A stretch of 64,000 nt of DNA from Pelomonas sp. Root405 (GTDB lineage: Bacteria > Pseudomonadota > Gammaproteobacteria > Burkholderiales > Burkholderiaceae_C), in the NCBI RefSeq assembly GCF_001425165.1, contig NZ_LMDU01000014.1, forward strand, positions 706,827 through 770,826, written 5' to 3'. Shown here piece by piece: positions 34,577 through 43,178 of the stretch. Every line of letters begins with the position of its first letter. The stretch's first letter is position 1. The notes under the pieces were generated by a model. That model saw only the letters and a program-made list of their open reading frames with translations. It did not search any database and had not been told where the DNA came from. The translations under genes and the position numbers were made by a program.

Positions 34577-35056
34577 CTAGCTTCTCGCAGCGCCCCAGTG
34601 CGTGAACGGGTTCACCGCCAGGTTGGCGTTGACATAGCGGCCATCACCGGTCACCTCGGCACCCAGCCAGCCCGGCCGTGCAAAGACCTGACCCTCGGCC
34701 ACCAGCTCAATCTCGGCGACGACGAGGCCGGCATTGGCGCCGAGGAACTCGTCGACCTCCCAGGTCATGCCCTCATGTGTGCAGAGGTGGCGGATCTTCT
34801 CGACCACGGGGCCATCGCACAGTGCCAGAAGTTGCCGGGCGTCGGCGAGGGGGATTTCGTATTCGAACTCGGCCCGCGTCGCGCCTTGCGTGGCGCCCTT
34901 GATGGTGAGGAACGCGGTGTCGCCCGCAATGCGCACGCGCACCGTGCGCGCCGGCTCGCGGCTGAGGTAGCCCTGGCTGAAACGCGTCTGCGCCGTCGCG
35001 GCCTGGCGCCAGCCGTCGCCGGTGACGAGGAACTTGCGTTCGATCTCGATGCCCAT
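34577..35056 (-). CDS. CYTH domain protein (triphosphate tunnel metalloenzyme)
   Basis: This 159-residue protein begins MGIEIERKFLVTGDGW, containing the EIERK (ExExK) signature of CYTH proteins. Conserved charged strands follow (RVRIAGDTAFLTIKG, RAEFEYEIPLADARQLL, WEVDEFLGANAGLVVAEIEL). Small bacterial CYTH proteins of this size usually hydrolyse inorganic triphosphate; class IV adenylate cyclase activity is the alternative. It starts 3 bases after the helicase stop on the same strand, so it is the distal gene of a tight operon. Confidence 0.92.
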   Translation of the reverse strand: MGIEIERKFLVTGDGWRQAATAQTRFSQGYLSREPARTVRVRIAGDTAFLTIKGATQGATRAEFEYEIPLADARQLLALCDGPVVEKIRHLCTHEGMTWEVDEFLGANAGLVVAEIELVAEGQVFARPGWLGAEVTGDGRYVNANLAVNPFTHWGAARS

Positions 35057-35059
35057 CGC

Positions 35060-36304
35060 TCAGCCCCCTTCGGTTGCAGCACGGGCCGCGGCTTCGCGCA
35101 GCTTGTCTTTCTTGCTCTTGCGCGTCGTGCTCTTGATGCCGCCAGCGGCCTGCGCCTCGCTGGCCACCGCCTCCGGCTCGAAGCCTGTCAGCCGCTCACG
35201 CACGATGCGCTGGCCCTGGCGTTTCTCGATGACGCGGAAATGGCTCTCGGCGTTCTCGGCGCTGTCCGCGCAGATGAAGCTGACCGCCACGCCGGTGGCG
35301 CCAGCGCGGCCGGTGCGGCCGATGCGGTGGGTGTAGTCGGCCGGCGAGCGCGGCAGCTCGTAGTTGATGACGGCGTCGAGCGCGTCGACGTGCAGGCCAC
35401 GCGCGGCCACGTCGGTGGCGACCAGCACCTTGACGCTGCCGTCTTTCAGCGCCGCCAGCACATCGCTTCGCGCGCCCTGGCTCAGCTCGCCGTGCAGCGC
35501 GCCGGCCTTGAAGCCGTGGGCGAAGAGCTTGTCGGACACCAGCTCGGCCGTGTAGCGGCTGGCGACAAAGACCAGCGTCCGCTCCCAACCCTCGTCCTTG
35601 AGCAACTGCCGCAGCGCGGGCAGGCGCTGGGCGCGGTCGAGCTGGATGGCGCGCTGCGTGATCTGCGGCGGCGCCTCCTGGATGTCGATGCGCACGGGTT
35701 CGCGCAACAACTGCTCGGCCAGGCCCTGCACGGCCGGCGGGCAGGTGGCGGAGAACAGCAGCGTCTGGCGCCGCGCCGGCAGCAGCGCCAGCACGCGCTG
35801 CAACTCCTCGGCAAAGCCCTGGCTGAGCAGGCGGTCTGCCTCGTCCAGCACCAGGCAGTCGATGCCCGCCAGCGTCAGGCCGTTGTGGTCGATGAGGTCG
35901 AGCAAGCGGCCCGGCGTGGCCACCATCACGTCGCAGCCGCCGCGCAGCGCCATCAGCTGCGGGTTGATGGACACGCCACCGAAGGCCAGCGCGATCTTGG
36001 GGCGGTGCAGCAGCAGGGCCGCCACGTCGCGCAGCAGCTGGGCCGTCTGCGCGGCCAGCTCGCGCGTGGGCGCCAGGACGAGCACGCGCGGACCAGGGCG
36101 CGGTGGCGAGGTGACGAGGCGCTGCAGCAGCGGCAGCACGAAGGCAGCGGTCTTGCCCGAGCCGGTCTGGGCCAGGGCCAGCACGTCGGCGCCGGCCAGG
36201 ATGGGCGGCAGTGCGGCCGCCTGGACGGCGGTGGGGGCGTGATAGCCCTGTTCGCGCACGGCGCGCAGCAGGGCGGGCGACAGGCCCAGGGAAGAAAAAG
36301 ACAT
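35060..36304 (-). CDS. DEAD-box RNA helicase (RhlE-like)
   Basis: This 414-residue ATP-dependent RNA helicase has, in order, the Q motif (FSSLGLSPALLRAVREQGYHAPTAVQ), motif I AQTGSGKT, Ia PTRELAAQ, GG, TPGR, motif II DEAD, motif III SAT, and in the second domain TDVAARGLHVDALDAVINYELP and HRIGRTGR. A short basic tail follows (KSTTRKSKKDKLREAAARA). RhlE-like proteins help remodel ribosomes and degrade mRNA. It starts 6 bases after ogt and precedes the CYTH gene. Confidence 0.94.
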   Translation of the reverse strand: MSFSSLGLSPALLRAVREQGYHAPTAVQAAALPPILAGADVLALAQTGSGKTAAFVLPLLQRLVTSPPRPGPRVLVLAPTRELAAQTAQLLRDVAALLLHRPKIALAFGGVSINPQLMALRGGCDVMVATPGRLLDLIDHNGLTLAGIDCLVLDEADRLLSQGFAEELQRVLALLPARRQTLLFSATCPPAVQGLAEQLLREPVRIDIQEAPPQITQRAIQLDRAQRLPALRQLLKDEGWERTLVFVASRYTAELVSDKLFAHGFKAGALHGELSQGARSDVLAALKDGSVKVLVATDVAARGLHVDALDAVINYELPRSPADYTHRIGRTGRAGATGVAVSFICADSAENAESHFRVIEKRQGQRIVRERLTGFEPEAVASEAQAAGGIKSTTRKSKKDKLREAAARAATEGG

Positions 36305-36310
36305 GCGGAA

Positions 36311-36895
36311 TTAGAACAGCGGCTGCTGGTCGCCTGCGAGCTGGCCCACGGCGCGCGCTTCGATCAGCAGCATGCGCCGCTTGGTCTCCACGCCGCCGGG
36401 CGCCGAGAAGCCGGTCGGCTCGCCGCCCGCGCCCATCACGCGGTGGCAGGGCACGATGGGCGGAAACGGGTTGTCCCCCTCGGCGCGGCCGACCGCGCGT
36501 GCCGCGCCCGGCTGGCCCAGCGCGGCGGCGATCTCGCCATAGGTGCGCGTCTGGCCGGGCGGAATGGCGCGGGTCAGCGCATGCACCTGGCGGCGGAACT
36601 CGGGAATGCCGCGTTCATCGAGCGGGATGTCGCCGAGGTACCGCACCTCGCCGGCCAGCAGTGCCCGGATGCCGTCCACGGCGTGGGCGATGGCGGCCGG
36701 CAGGTCATCCGTCAGCTGGGCGCCCGGGTGACGCCGCCTGAGCCGCGCGGGGCTGGCATCGGGCAGCAGCGAGGCGACGACGCCCTGGTCGCTCCACACG
36801 ATGCCGCAGCGGCCCAGCGCCGTGTCGAAGCTGTGGCACCACAGCGGCTCGCCAGCGGGCAGGCGGGGTTCAGGGGCTTGCGCAGAATCGTTCAC
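36311..36895 (-). CDS. ogt: methylated-DNA--[protein]-cysteine S-methyltransferase
   Basis: This enzyme removes methyl groups from O6-methylguanine in a suicide reaction. The product is 194 residues if it starts at GTG 36895. The active site is PIVPCHRVMG with the acceptor Cys; IPPGQTRTYGEIAAALGQPGAARAVGRA is the DNA-binding helix-turn-helix with the arginine finger. There is no Ada regulatory domain, so this is the constitutive Ogt form. The start region overlaps the upstream MBL-fold gene by 26 bases. Operon: beta-lactamase-like, MBL-fold, ogt, helicase, CYTH. Confidence 0.9.
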   Translation of the reverse strand: MNDSAQAPEPRLPAGEPLWCHSFDTALGRCGIVWSDQGVVASLLPDASPARLRRRHPGAQLTDDLPAAIAHAVDGIRALLAGEVRYLGDIPLDERGIPEFRRQVHALTRAIPPGQTRTYGEIAAALGQPGAARAVGRAEGDNPFPPIVPCHRVMGAGGEPTGFSAPGGVETKRRMLLIEARAVGQLAGDQQPLF

Positions 36896-37823
36896 GTTGC
36901 TCGGGCGCGGCTTGCAGCAGGGTCTTGAAGTAGTAGCCCAGCATGCCATTGACGCGGGCACGGCCCGCGTCGTCCAGCCAGGTGTCGACTCGCGAGCGCC
37001 AGACGGCGGCGCAGGCGGCCGGATGCAAGCATTGGTCGGCACAGTCCAGCAGCGCCTCGAAGCCGCCGCGCCAGCGCTCAAACTCGGCACGGCTCATCAC
37101 CGGGCCGTGACCCGGCACGAGGCGCTTGAACGGCTGCGCGGCGATGCGCGCCAGCGCCTCGCGCCAGGCCGGCGGGCAGGCGGTGTCCATGAAGGGCACC
37201 GGCAGCGTGACCAGGTCGCCGGCGGCCAGCGTGCCGCTCTCCAGGTCCATCACCCACAGGTCGCCACCGCTGACGGCCGTCTCGACGCCGACCTGCAAGC
37301 GGCGGCCGGCGATGCTCAGCGTCGCTGCGGTCTCGATTTCATGGTCTGGCCGCAGTGCTGCTGCTTGGTTCAACAGGTCGAGGTCGATGCGCATGACCGC
37401 GGCCTGCCCGGCAGCGGCAGTCGGCAGGGCCGCCTGCAGCTGGCGGCGGTAGCGGTCCAACCAGCCGTCGCCTGCCAGCGCCTTGGCCACAGCCGGCGAC
37501 GCCCAGACTTCGAGCCCCGGGCTTTGCGAGCGCAGCCAGGCGTTGCCGCCCAGGTGGTCCAGATGCCAGTGCGTGTTCAGCAACGCCCTCACCTGTCCGC
37601 CCGCTGCGGCCCGCACCGCTTCGGCGTGGGCGCGGTGGCGGCCGCTGTCGATCAGCAGCCAGCCTTCGCTTCCTTGAAGGAGCAGGCTGTTGCCGTCCGG
37701 CTGGCGGCCGGCCTCGAAACCGCCTGGTACCAGGACGACACCGGGCGCAAGCGGCTGCGCCGCCGCCGTCGCTGCCGCGGCTAGGCACACCGTGGCAACC
37801 CAGGCACGCCGCAGTACCGTCAT
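36870..37823 (-). CDS. exported MBL-fold metallohydrolase
   Basis: This 317-residue protein has a signal peptide (about 1-22, ending ATAAAQ) and the metallo-beta-lactamase motif NTHWHLDHLGGNAW (HxHxDH). A second ligand region is LVPGHGPVMS. A Cys-rich stretch (LLDCADQCLHPAACAAVW) near the C terminus may form disulfides. Substrate is unknown; quinoprotein-relay-type MBL proteins are one comparison. It overlaps the upstream serine hydrolase gene by 4 bases, so two exported hydrolases are co-expressed. Confidence 0.88.
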   Translation of the reverse strand: MTVLRRAWVATVCLAAAATAAAQPLAPGVVLVPGGFEAGRQPDGNSLLLQGSEGWLLIDSGRHRAHAEAVRAAAGGQVRALLNTHWHLDHLGGNAWLRSQSPGLEVWASPAVAKALAGDGWLDRYRRQLQAALPTAAAGQAAVMRIDLDLLNQAAALRPDHEIETAATLSIAGRRLQVGVETAVSGGDLWVMDLESGTLAAGDLVTLPVPFMDTACPPAWREALARIAAQPFKRLVPGHGPVMSRAEFERWRGGFEALLDCADQCLHPAACAAVWRSRVDTWLDDAGRARVNGMLGYYFKTLLQAAPEQRERFCASP

Positions 37824-39286
37824 GGCGAGTTCTCGCGGACGCCCTGATTGCCGTACAGATGCATCGTCACCGCGCCTGCTTCACCGCGCCGGAAGCCGAC
37901 ACGCACACCGGTGGGATGGATGAACTGCAGCGCCACGCCGTCGGCAGTGATGGGCGTCAACGCAAGGCGGTCGCCGTTGGGGAACACCAGCGTCAGCTGC
38001 GCCTGCGTCTGCTCCACCTGCACGCGCACCCCCGTGTTGGCGAACCGATAGCGCCCGGCGAGCCCGTGGAGGGCCGCCTCGTCCCGCTCGGCCCGGCGCA
38101 CACGCGTCTCGCGGAACTGTGTCCATCCATAGGCATGCGACACCGCAGCCAGCAGTTCGACGCTCAGTTCGCGGCCCGCCTCCGCATTGGCCAGGTAGAC
38201 CACACCGTCACCCGTCTGCAGGTTGACAGCCATGCCGGCGTTGTAGCCCGTGGTGCCACCGTAGTGGACAAGGAATTGCTCCTTGCCATCGCCGACGAGC
38301 CTGAAGCCGTAAAGGTGCCGTTCGACAGGGGTGCCCAGCAGCGCGCGCACGCTGGACTGCTGGAACACCTGGCTGCGCCCCTGCCAACCCTTGCGCAGCT
38401 CGGCCAGCAGCGCGGCCAGGTCGCCGGCGTTGGACCACAGGCCGGCTGCCGCGCTTTCGGGCAGGTGCAGCCAGCCGCCCGGGACGGCTGTAGCACCGTT
38501 CCCGTGGCCGGCCGCCACGTCACCACCAGCGTCCTGGCGCTGCAACGCGAACGTGGCCCGGCTCAGCCCCAGCGGCTGGAACAGCCAGCGCTGCATCAGC
38601 GGCTCGAACGCCAACTTCTGGCTGTCCTGCAGGGCGAGCTGCGCCAGCGTGTAGCCGCCGCCGGAATAGCGCAGTTGCTCGCCGGGCCGCAGCACGACCT
38701 CGGGCCTCGGCGTGTTCGTGCCCGGCGCTGCGGTCGCCACGTCCACCGCCGTCGGTACCGGGCCGGCCTGGGCATAGCCGGGGTAGCCGCCCGGCGTGAT
38801 GCCTGCGGTGTGCACCAGCAGCCCACGCAGCGTGACCGGGTGCTCGGGCGTCTGCCGGCCCGCAGGCAGGCGCAACGACGTGAGCAGGCCGTTGACGTCG
38901 CAGTCCCAGTCCAACCGGCCGGCGTCCTGCAGGCGCAACGCGGCGAGCACCGTGACGGGCTTGGCCAGCGAACCGGCCTGGAACAGCGTGGCGCAGCCAA
39001 CCGCCGGCGCCTGTGATGCACGGCGGCCATGAACGGCCACCCAATCCACCTCGCCGCCACGCAGCACCGCGATGGCCAACCCCGGCACGCCGTGCTCAAG
39101 CATGCGGGCGGCCAGCGTTTGCGGCTGCACCTCGTCGTCGAACACCACCGCAGGCAGCAGGCCCCGCTCGACGGCCTGCCGGCGCTCGGCGGCGCCCGGC
39201 TGCTCCTTGCAAGGCACGGCATGGACATTGCCCACCACGGCGAGGCACAGCGCCAGGGCGGCGGTTCGGGTCATCGAAGAATTCAT
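37820..39286 (-). CDS. exported serine hydrolase of the beta-lactamase/DD-peptidase family
   Basis: This 488-residue class-C-like penicillin-binding-fold protein has a signal peptide (MNSSMTRTAALALCLAVVGNVHA) and the SxxK motif SLAK in LFQAGSLAKPVTVLAALRLQDAG. A YSGGGY motif stands in for YxN, and HYGGTTGYNAG for the third box. A C-terminal lipocalin-like beta domain follows. Such proteins are often esterases or D-aminopeptidases rather than antibiotic-resistance enzymes. ATG 39286 gives the signal peptide; the frame is open upstream as a shadow. Confidence 0.88.
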   Translation of the reverse strand: MNSSMTRTAALALCLAVVGNVHAVPCKEQPGAAERRQAVERGLLPAVVFDDEVQPQTLAARMLEHGVPGLAIAVLRGGEVDWVAVHGRRASQAPAVGCATLFQAGSLAKPVTVLAALRLQDAGRLDWDCDVNGLLTSLRLPAGRQTPEHPVTLRGLLVHTAGITPGGYPGYAQAGPVPTAVDVATAAPGTNTPRPEVVLRPGEQLRYSGGGYTLAQLALQDSQKLAFEPLMQRWLFQPLGLSRATFALQRQDAGGDVAAGHGNGATAVPGGWLHLPESAAAGLWSNAGDLAALLAELRKGWQGRSQVFQQSSVRALLGTPVERHLYGFRLVGDGKEQFLVHYGGTTGYNAGMAVNLQTGDGVVYLANAEAGRELSVELLAAVSHAYGWTQFRETRVRRAERDEAALHGLAGRYRFANTGVRVQVEQTQAQLTLVFPNGDRLALTPITADGVALQFIHPTGVRVGFRRGEAGAVTMHLYGNQGVRENSP

Positions 39287-39324
39287 ACGCGCATGCTCGC
39301 CGAGCACCAGGCCGCGGCCGGTCG

Positions 39325-40317
39325 TCATGCCGCGATGGACGCACCTTGCACTCGCGCCGCCGTGGCCCGCTCGGCCACCTCGCGCGGCGGCAGGGTCTTC
39401 AGGCGGTGATCGCTCCAGACCTGGCGCCAGCGGCGCGCGCCCGGTGTGCCATTCCACAGGCCCAGCGCATGGCGCATCGCGTGCGACCAGGAGCGGCCGG
39501 CGGCGTGCACGCGGTCGAGATAGTCCAGCCAGGCGTCCTCGACCTGCTCGCGCGACGTCGCCGCGTCGGCGGCACCGAAGAAGCGCGAGTCCCACTGCGC
39601 CATGCTCCAGGGCTCGTGATAGGCCTCGCGGCCGACCATGACGCCGTCCAGCACGGCCAGCTGCTCGGCGATCTGGTCCGGCGTCTTGAGGCCGCCGTTG
39701 ATGGCGATGGTCAGCTGCGGGAACTCGCGCTTCAACTGCTCGACCAGCTCATAGCGCAGCGGCGGGATCTCGCGGTTCTCCTTGGGCGACAGGCCCTGCA
39801 GCCAGGCATTGCGGGCATGCACGATGAAGACCTCGCAGCCCGCGGCGGCGACGGTGCCGACGAAGTCGCGCACGAAGCCGTAGCTTTCGTTCCTGTCGAT
39901 GCCGATGCGGTGCTTGACGGTGACGGGCAGCGCCGTCGCGTCGCGCATGGCCTTGACGCAGTCCGCCACCAGCTGCGGCTCGGCCATCAGGCAGGCGCCG
40001 AAAGCGCCCTTCTGCACGCGCTCGCTCGGACAGCCGCAGTTCAGGTTGACCTCGTCGTAGCCCCAGCGCTCGGCGAGCCTGGCGCAGGCGGCCAGGTCGG
40101 CCGGTTCGCTGCCACCGAGTTGCAGCGCCACCGGATGCTCCTCGGCGTTGAAGTCCAGGTGCCGCGGCTGGTCGCCGTGCAGCAAGGCGCCGGTCGTCAC
40201 CATCTCGGTGTAGAGCAGCGTGTGGCGGGTGATGAGCCGGTGCAGGTAGCGGCAGTGCCGGTCGGTCCAGTCCATCATGGGCGCGACCGACAAGCGCCAG
40301 GGGGATAAAGCAATCAC
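39325..40317 (-). CDS. dusA: tRNA-dihydrouridine(20/20a) synthase DusA
   Basis: DusA reduces uridine to dihydrouridine at positions 20/20a of tRNA using FMN and NADPH. The 330-residue product (GTG start at 40317) has LSVAPMMDWTDRHCR, LNCGCPSERVQKGAFGACLM with the catalytic Cys, VKHRIGID, IHARNAWLQGLSPKENREIPPL and INGGL, all DusA-type. A TTG at 40341 is an alternative start. A small palindrome CGGGATTATCCCG (40321-40333) lies just upstream of the GTG and could affect translation. Confidence 0.93.
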   Translation of the reverse strand: MIALSPWRLSVAPMMDWTDRHCRYLHRLITRHTLLYTEMVTTGALLHGDQPRHLDFNAEEHPVALQLGGSEPADLAACARLAERWGYDEVNLNCGCPSERVQKGAFGACLMAEPQLVADCVKAMRDATALPVTVKHRIGIDRNESYGFVRDFVGTVAAAGCEVFIVHARNAWLQGLSPKENREIPPLRYELVEQLKREFPQLTIAINGGLKTPDQIAEQLAVLDGVMVGREAYHEPWSMAQWDSRFFGAADAATSREQVEDAWLDYLDRVHAAGRSWSHAMRHALGLWNGTPGARRWRQVWSDHRLKTLPPREVAERATAARVQGASIAA

Positions 40318-40348
40318 GTGCGGGATTATCCCGGCCCGCAAAAGCCAA

Positions 40349-40372
40349 CGCCCGCCTGAACCTGTGCGGGCG
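40349..40372 (-). terminator. terminator after PEP-CTERM lectin gene
   Basis: CGCCCGC and GCGGGCG form a 7-bp stem with a 10-base loop 36 bases past the stop at 40408. On the minus strand it is followed by TTGGCTTTTG. Confidence 0.5.
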
Positions 40373-40407
40373 GTGGCGGGTGTTGAGGATTGCTACGCAG
40401 CCGAGCT

Positions 40408-40977
40408 TCAGCGGCGGCGACGCAGGCTGGCCAGCAGCGCCGCCCCGGCCAGCATCAACGCGACGGACGCCGGCTCGGGCACCGCAGCGGCGTACTCGAT
40501 GACATAGCCGTTGAGCTGGCCCGGATTACCCGGGCCGCCATGGTCGTTCCATTGGCCGGTGGCGAGCCAGTTCAGGTGCACGAAGTTTTCACCGTCGCAG
40601 CAGTTGTTGGGCTCGCCAGACGCCCAGTTGGTGTAGCCCAGCGCCTGCCCGGCCTCGGGGCCGGCGCGCCAAGTCCAGTTGTTCTCGTCGCCGTCATCGG
40701 AAGCGGCGATCCAGGCCAGGTTGGCGCTGGCCACGGTGGCACCGACGAAGCTGTCCTCGGCCGCGCTCGTGATCGTCGCGAGGTAACCCGCCTGGCCCTG
40801 CCAGCTGCTGGCCGCCGCCGTGGCGAGCGCGTCCTGCCAGCTCACGGCGTCCGGCACATAGAGGTAGTAGTGCCCGTTGCCACCGGCCGCGGTCTGCCAC
40901 TGCACCGGATCGGCGTGGACCGTGGTGACCGAGACGGCGGCGAGTGCAAGGGCAAGTGCGGAGCGAAGAGCAGGCAT
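40408..40977 (-). CDS. PEP-CTERM protein with C-type lectin-like domain
   Basis: This 189-residue secreted protein has a signal peptide (MPALRSALALALAAVSVTTVHA). The middle is lectin-like: GHYYLYVPDAVSWQDALATAAASSWQGQAGYLATITSAAEDSFV, then WIAASDDGDENNWTWRAGPEAG and YTNWASGEPNNCCDGENFVHLNW. WASGEPNN is a C-type-lectin hallmark. The C terminus is the sorting signal VPEPASVALMLAGAALLASLRRRR. It should bind carbohydrate at the surface or in the matrix after exosortase processing. It is monocistronic. Confidence 0.9.
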   Translation of the reverse strand: MPALRSALALALAAVSVTTVHADPVQWQTAAGGNGHYYLYVPDAVSWQDALATAAASSWQGQAGYLATITSAAEDSFVGATVASANLAWIAASDDGDENNWTWRAGPEAGQALGYTNWASGEPNNCCDGENFVHLNWLATGQWNDHGGPGNPGQLNGYVIEYAAAVPEPASVALMLAGAALLASLRRRR

Positions 40978-41075
40978 GGCGCGATCCTTGTGGCGTTGTG
41001 ACCCTGGGCCGCGCGAGTGTCTGCAGCCGGCAGGGGCGGGCCAATCCCGCAGATCGCTGCAAACGCAGGACGCGT

Positions 41076-42191
41076 TCAGCTCAGGTCGCGCAACGGATGA
41101 TCATTGGCCGGCCAAGGGCTGACAAAGAACGCAGCAACCTCGGCGGAGTCCACGTCGGCAACGGTGGCGGGCTGCCAGCGTGGTGCATGGTCCTTGTCCA
41201 CGGCCAGCGCGCGGATGCCTTCGACGGTCTCGCTGCGGCTCGGCCCACGAAGGTGGAAGGCATGGTGCACGAGGTCGCGCTCCAGGCGCAGGTCATCGGC
41301 CAGGCTGAGCTTGCGGCCGCGGCGCACAAGTTCCAGCGTGACGGCCATCATGGTCGGCGAGCGTTGCAGCAAGGTCTCGCGGGTTTGGCGTGCCCAGTCG
41401 TCGTCAGCGGCAGCCAGCGAATCGAGGATGCCGGCCAGCGCCGGCTCGCCGAAGTGGCGGTCTATGCGTTCAGCCGCGGCCTTGGGGTCGGCGGCGGGAG
41501 CGAGGTCGGCGCGCTCCATGACGGTCGCAACGACATGCTCGGCGCTGGCTTGGGGGCTGGCCCTCAAGGCGGCGACGAGGTCAGTCCACTGCGAGGCCGG
41601 CACGTAGACGTCGCCTAGGCCCCACTCGATGGCGTCGCCCGCCGCGATGGCTTGGCCGGTCAGCGCCAGCCACTCGCCCACATGGCCGGGACACTGGGCG
41701 AGGAAGTAGCCGCCGCCGACATCGGGGAACAAGCCGATGCCGGTCTCGGGCATCGCAAGCTTGGAGCGGTCGCTGAGGACGCGCAGCTTGGCCCCCTGGC
41801 TGATGCCCATGCCGCCGCCCATGACGATGCCATCCATCAGCGCGATATAGGGCTTGGGGAAGTTGTGGATGAGGTGGTTGAGGCGGTATTCCTCGGTGAA
41901 GAAGTCCCCCAGCGCGGGGTCACCGACATGGGCGGCCTGATGGAAGAAGCGGATGTCGCCACCGGCGCAGAACGCAGGCGCCTTGCCTTCGCGCGCGGCA
42001 CCGAGCACGGCAACGGCCTGGATCTCGGGCCGCGCCGCCCAGTGCCGCAGCAGTGCCGTCATGTCGCGGATCATGGCCAGCGACAGCGCGTTCAGCGCCT
42101 GCGGGCGGTTCAGCGTGATGAGGCCAAGGCAGCCGTTGACCTCGGCCAGGATCTGGCCGTCGGCACCGAGGGGCGGAATCAGGTCGTTCAT
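41076..42191 (-). CDS. enoyl-CoA hydratase/isomerase family protein (3-hydroxyisobutyryl-CoA hydrolase-like)
   Basis: This 371-residue crotonase-fold protein resembles 3-hydroxyisobutyryl-CoA hydrolases of valine catabolism: LITLNRPQALNALSLAMIRDM, APAFCAGGDIRFF (oxyanion hole), PYIALMDGIVMGGGMGISQGAKLRVLSDRSKLAMPETGIGLFPDVGGGYFLA with the catalytic Glu. The longer C-terminal half matches that subgroup rather than the short hydratases. Other valine-pathway genes are not in the window. Its stop is 98 bases from the lectin gene and its start overlaps the upstream DMT transporter stop. Confidence 0.9.
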   Translation of the reverse strand: MNDLIPPLGADGQILAEVNGCLGLITLNRPQALNALSLAMIRDMTALLRHWAARPEIQAVAVLGAAREGKAPAFCAGGDIRFFHQAAHVGDPALGDFFTEEYRLNHLIHNFPKPYIALMDGIVMGGGMGISQGAKLRVLSDRSKLAMPETGIGLFPDVGGGYFLAQCPGHVGEWLALTGQAIAAGDAIEWGLGDVYVPASQWTDLVAALRASPQASAEHVVATVMERADLAPAADPKAAAERIDRHFGEPALAGILDSLAAADDDWARQTRETLLQRSPTMMAVTLELVRRGRKLSLADDLRLERDLVHHAFHLRGPSRSETVEGIRALAVDKDHAPRWQPATVADVDSAEVAAFFVSPWPANDHPLRDLS

Positions 42192-43069
42192 GCGTTCTTC
42201 AGGACGGATTTGACGGAGGGAGGGGCGAGGGCTTCGTTGGCGACGAGCGCCGCAAGCACGAGGCTACCGCCGATCAGCGCCGCGCTGCCTGGGTGTTCGC
42301 CCGCAAACAACCAGGCCCACAGCACACCGAGCAGGGTTTCCATCTGACCGAGCAAGGCCAACTCATGGCCCGGCAGCTCGCGCGCCAGCCGCACCGCCAG
42401 CAGACAGGGCACCGCCAGTTGGAAGACGCCCAGGCCGGCCAGCAGGGTCAGGTCATGCGGGCCAGCCTGCAGGGGCCAGGCCAGCGGCAGCATCAGCGCC
42501 ATGGAGAGCAGCGCGCCGATCAGGACGGCGGGGAGCATGTCGGGCGCACCCGGCCGGTCGCCCTCCCCCACTTTCTGCAGAAGGCACCAGTTCGTTGCAG
42601 CCGCCAATGGCACGCCGAGCGCAACGAACACGCCGAGCAGCGGCCCGCCAAGCTGCCCGCCGAACATCCAGGCGATGCCGGCGCCCGCCACGCCGATGGC
42701 CCACCAGGTACGTGCCGGGACGGGCTGATGCAGGAAGACGCGCGCGAACAGCGCCGTGAACAGCGGCGACAGCGACATCGTCACCAGCACATTGGCCACC
42801 GTCGTCAGCGACAGCGCCACCATGAAGGCCGTGAACATGACGGCCCAGCACAGCCCCGAGGCCCAGACCGCGCGGCCTTTCAGGCTGGGCAGCAGCGCCC
42901 TGCCCCGCATGAAGCCCAGGATCACGACCAACGCCAGCGCATTGAAGGCGCTGCGCCAGAACGTGATCTCGAAGCCTCGCGCCGCATCCAGATGCCGCGT
43001 GACCACGCCCGCCGAACTCCACAGCAGCGTGACCAGCAGCATCAGCAACACAGCGGATCGGTGCGTCAT
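42188..43069 (-). CDS. EamA/DMT-superfamily transporter
   Basis: This 293-residue protein has ten hydrophobic helices in two EamA repeats (AVLLMLLVTLLWSSAGVVTRHL at the start, LAVPCLLAVRLARELPGHELALLGQMETLLGVLWAWLFAGEHPGSAALIGGSLVLAAL near the end). The second-repeat glutamate-rich motif GQMETLLGVLWAWLF is typical of drug/metabolite exporters. The substrate is unknown. ATG 43069 is preferred over a TTG one codon earlier. It overlaps the downstream hydratase-family gene by 4 bases. A terminator for typA sits right at its upstream edge. Confidence 0.9.
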   Translation of the reverse strand: MTHRSAVLLMLLVTLLWSSAGVVTRHLDAARGFEITFWRSAFNALALVVILGFMRGRALLPSLKGRAVWASGLCWAVMFTAFMVALSLTTVANVLVTMSLSPLFTALFARVFLHQPVPARTWWAIGVAGAGIAWMFGGQLGGPLLGVFVALGVPLAAATNWCLLQKVGEGDRPGAPDMLPAVLIGALLSMALMLPLAWPLQAGPHDLTLLAGLGVFQLAVPCLLAVRLARELPGHELALLGQMETLLGVLWAWLFAGEHPGSAALIGGSLVLAALVANEALAPPSVKSVLKNA

Positions 43070-43079
43070 CAAACGAAGA

Positions 43080-43100
43080 GCGCCCCGTAAAACGGGGCGC
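43080..43100 (-). terminator. terminator downstream of typA
   Basis: GCGCCCCGT AAA ACGGGGCGC is a perfect 9-bp stem with a 3-base loop. On the minus strand it is followed by TCTTCGTTT. It ends the translation operon only 11 bases before the next gene's ATG. Confidence 0.75.
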
Positions 43101-43178
43101 GGGCAATCAACTGACTAGAACCCCCTCCCGGAGGCGGCAGGGGGAGCGCAAGGCGCCGCGCCAGCGTGTGTCGTGCGC

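Noticed and set aside
37820-39286. Antibiotic-resistance beta-lactamase
   Set aside because: It has SxxK, but the other motifs and the extra C-terminal beta domain fit the broad serine-hydrolase family better than AmpC.
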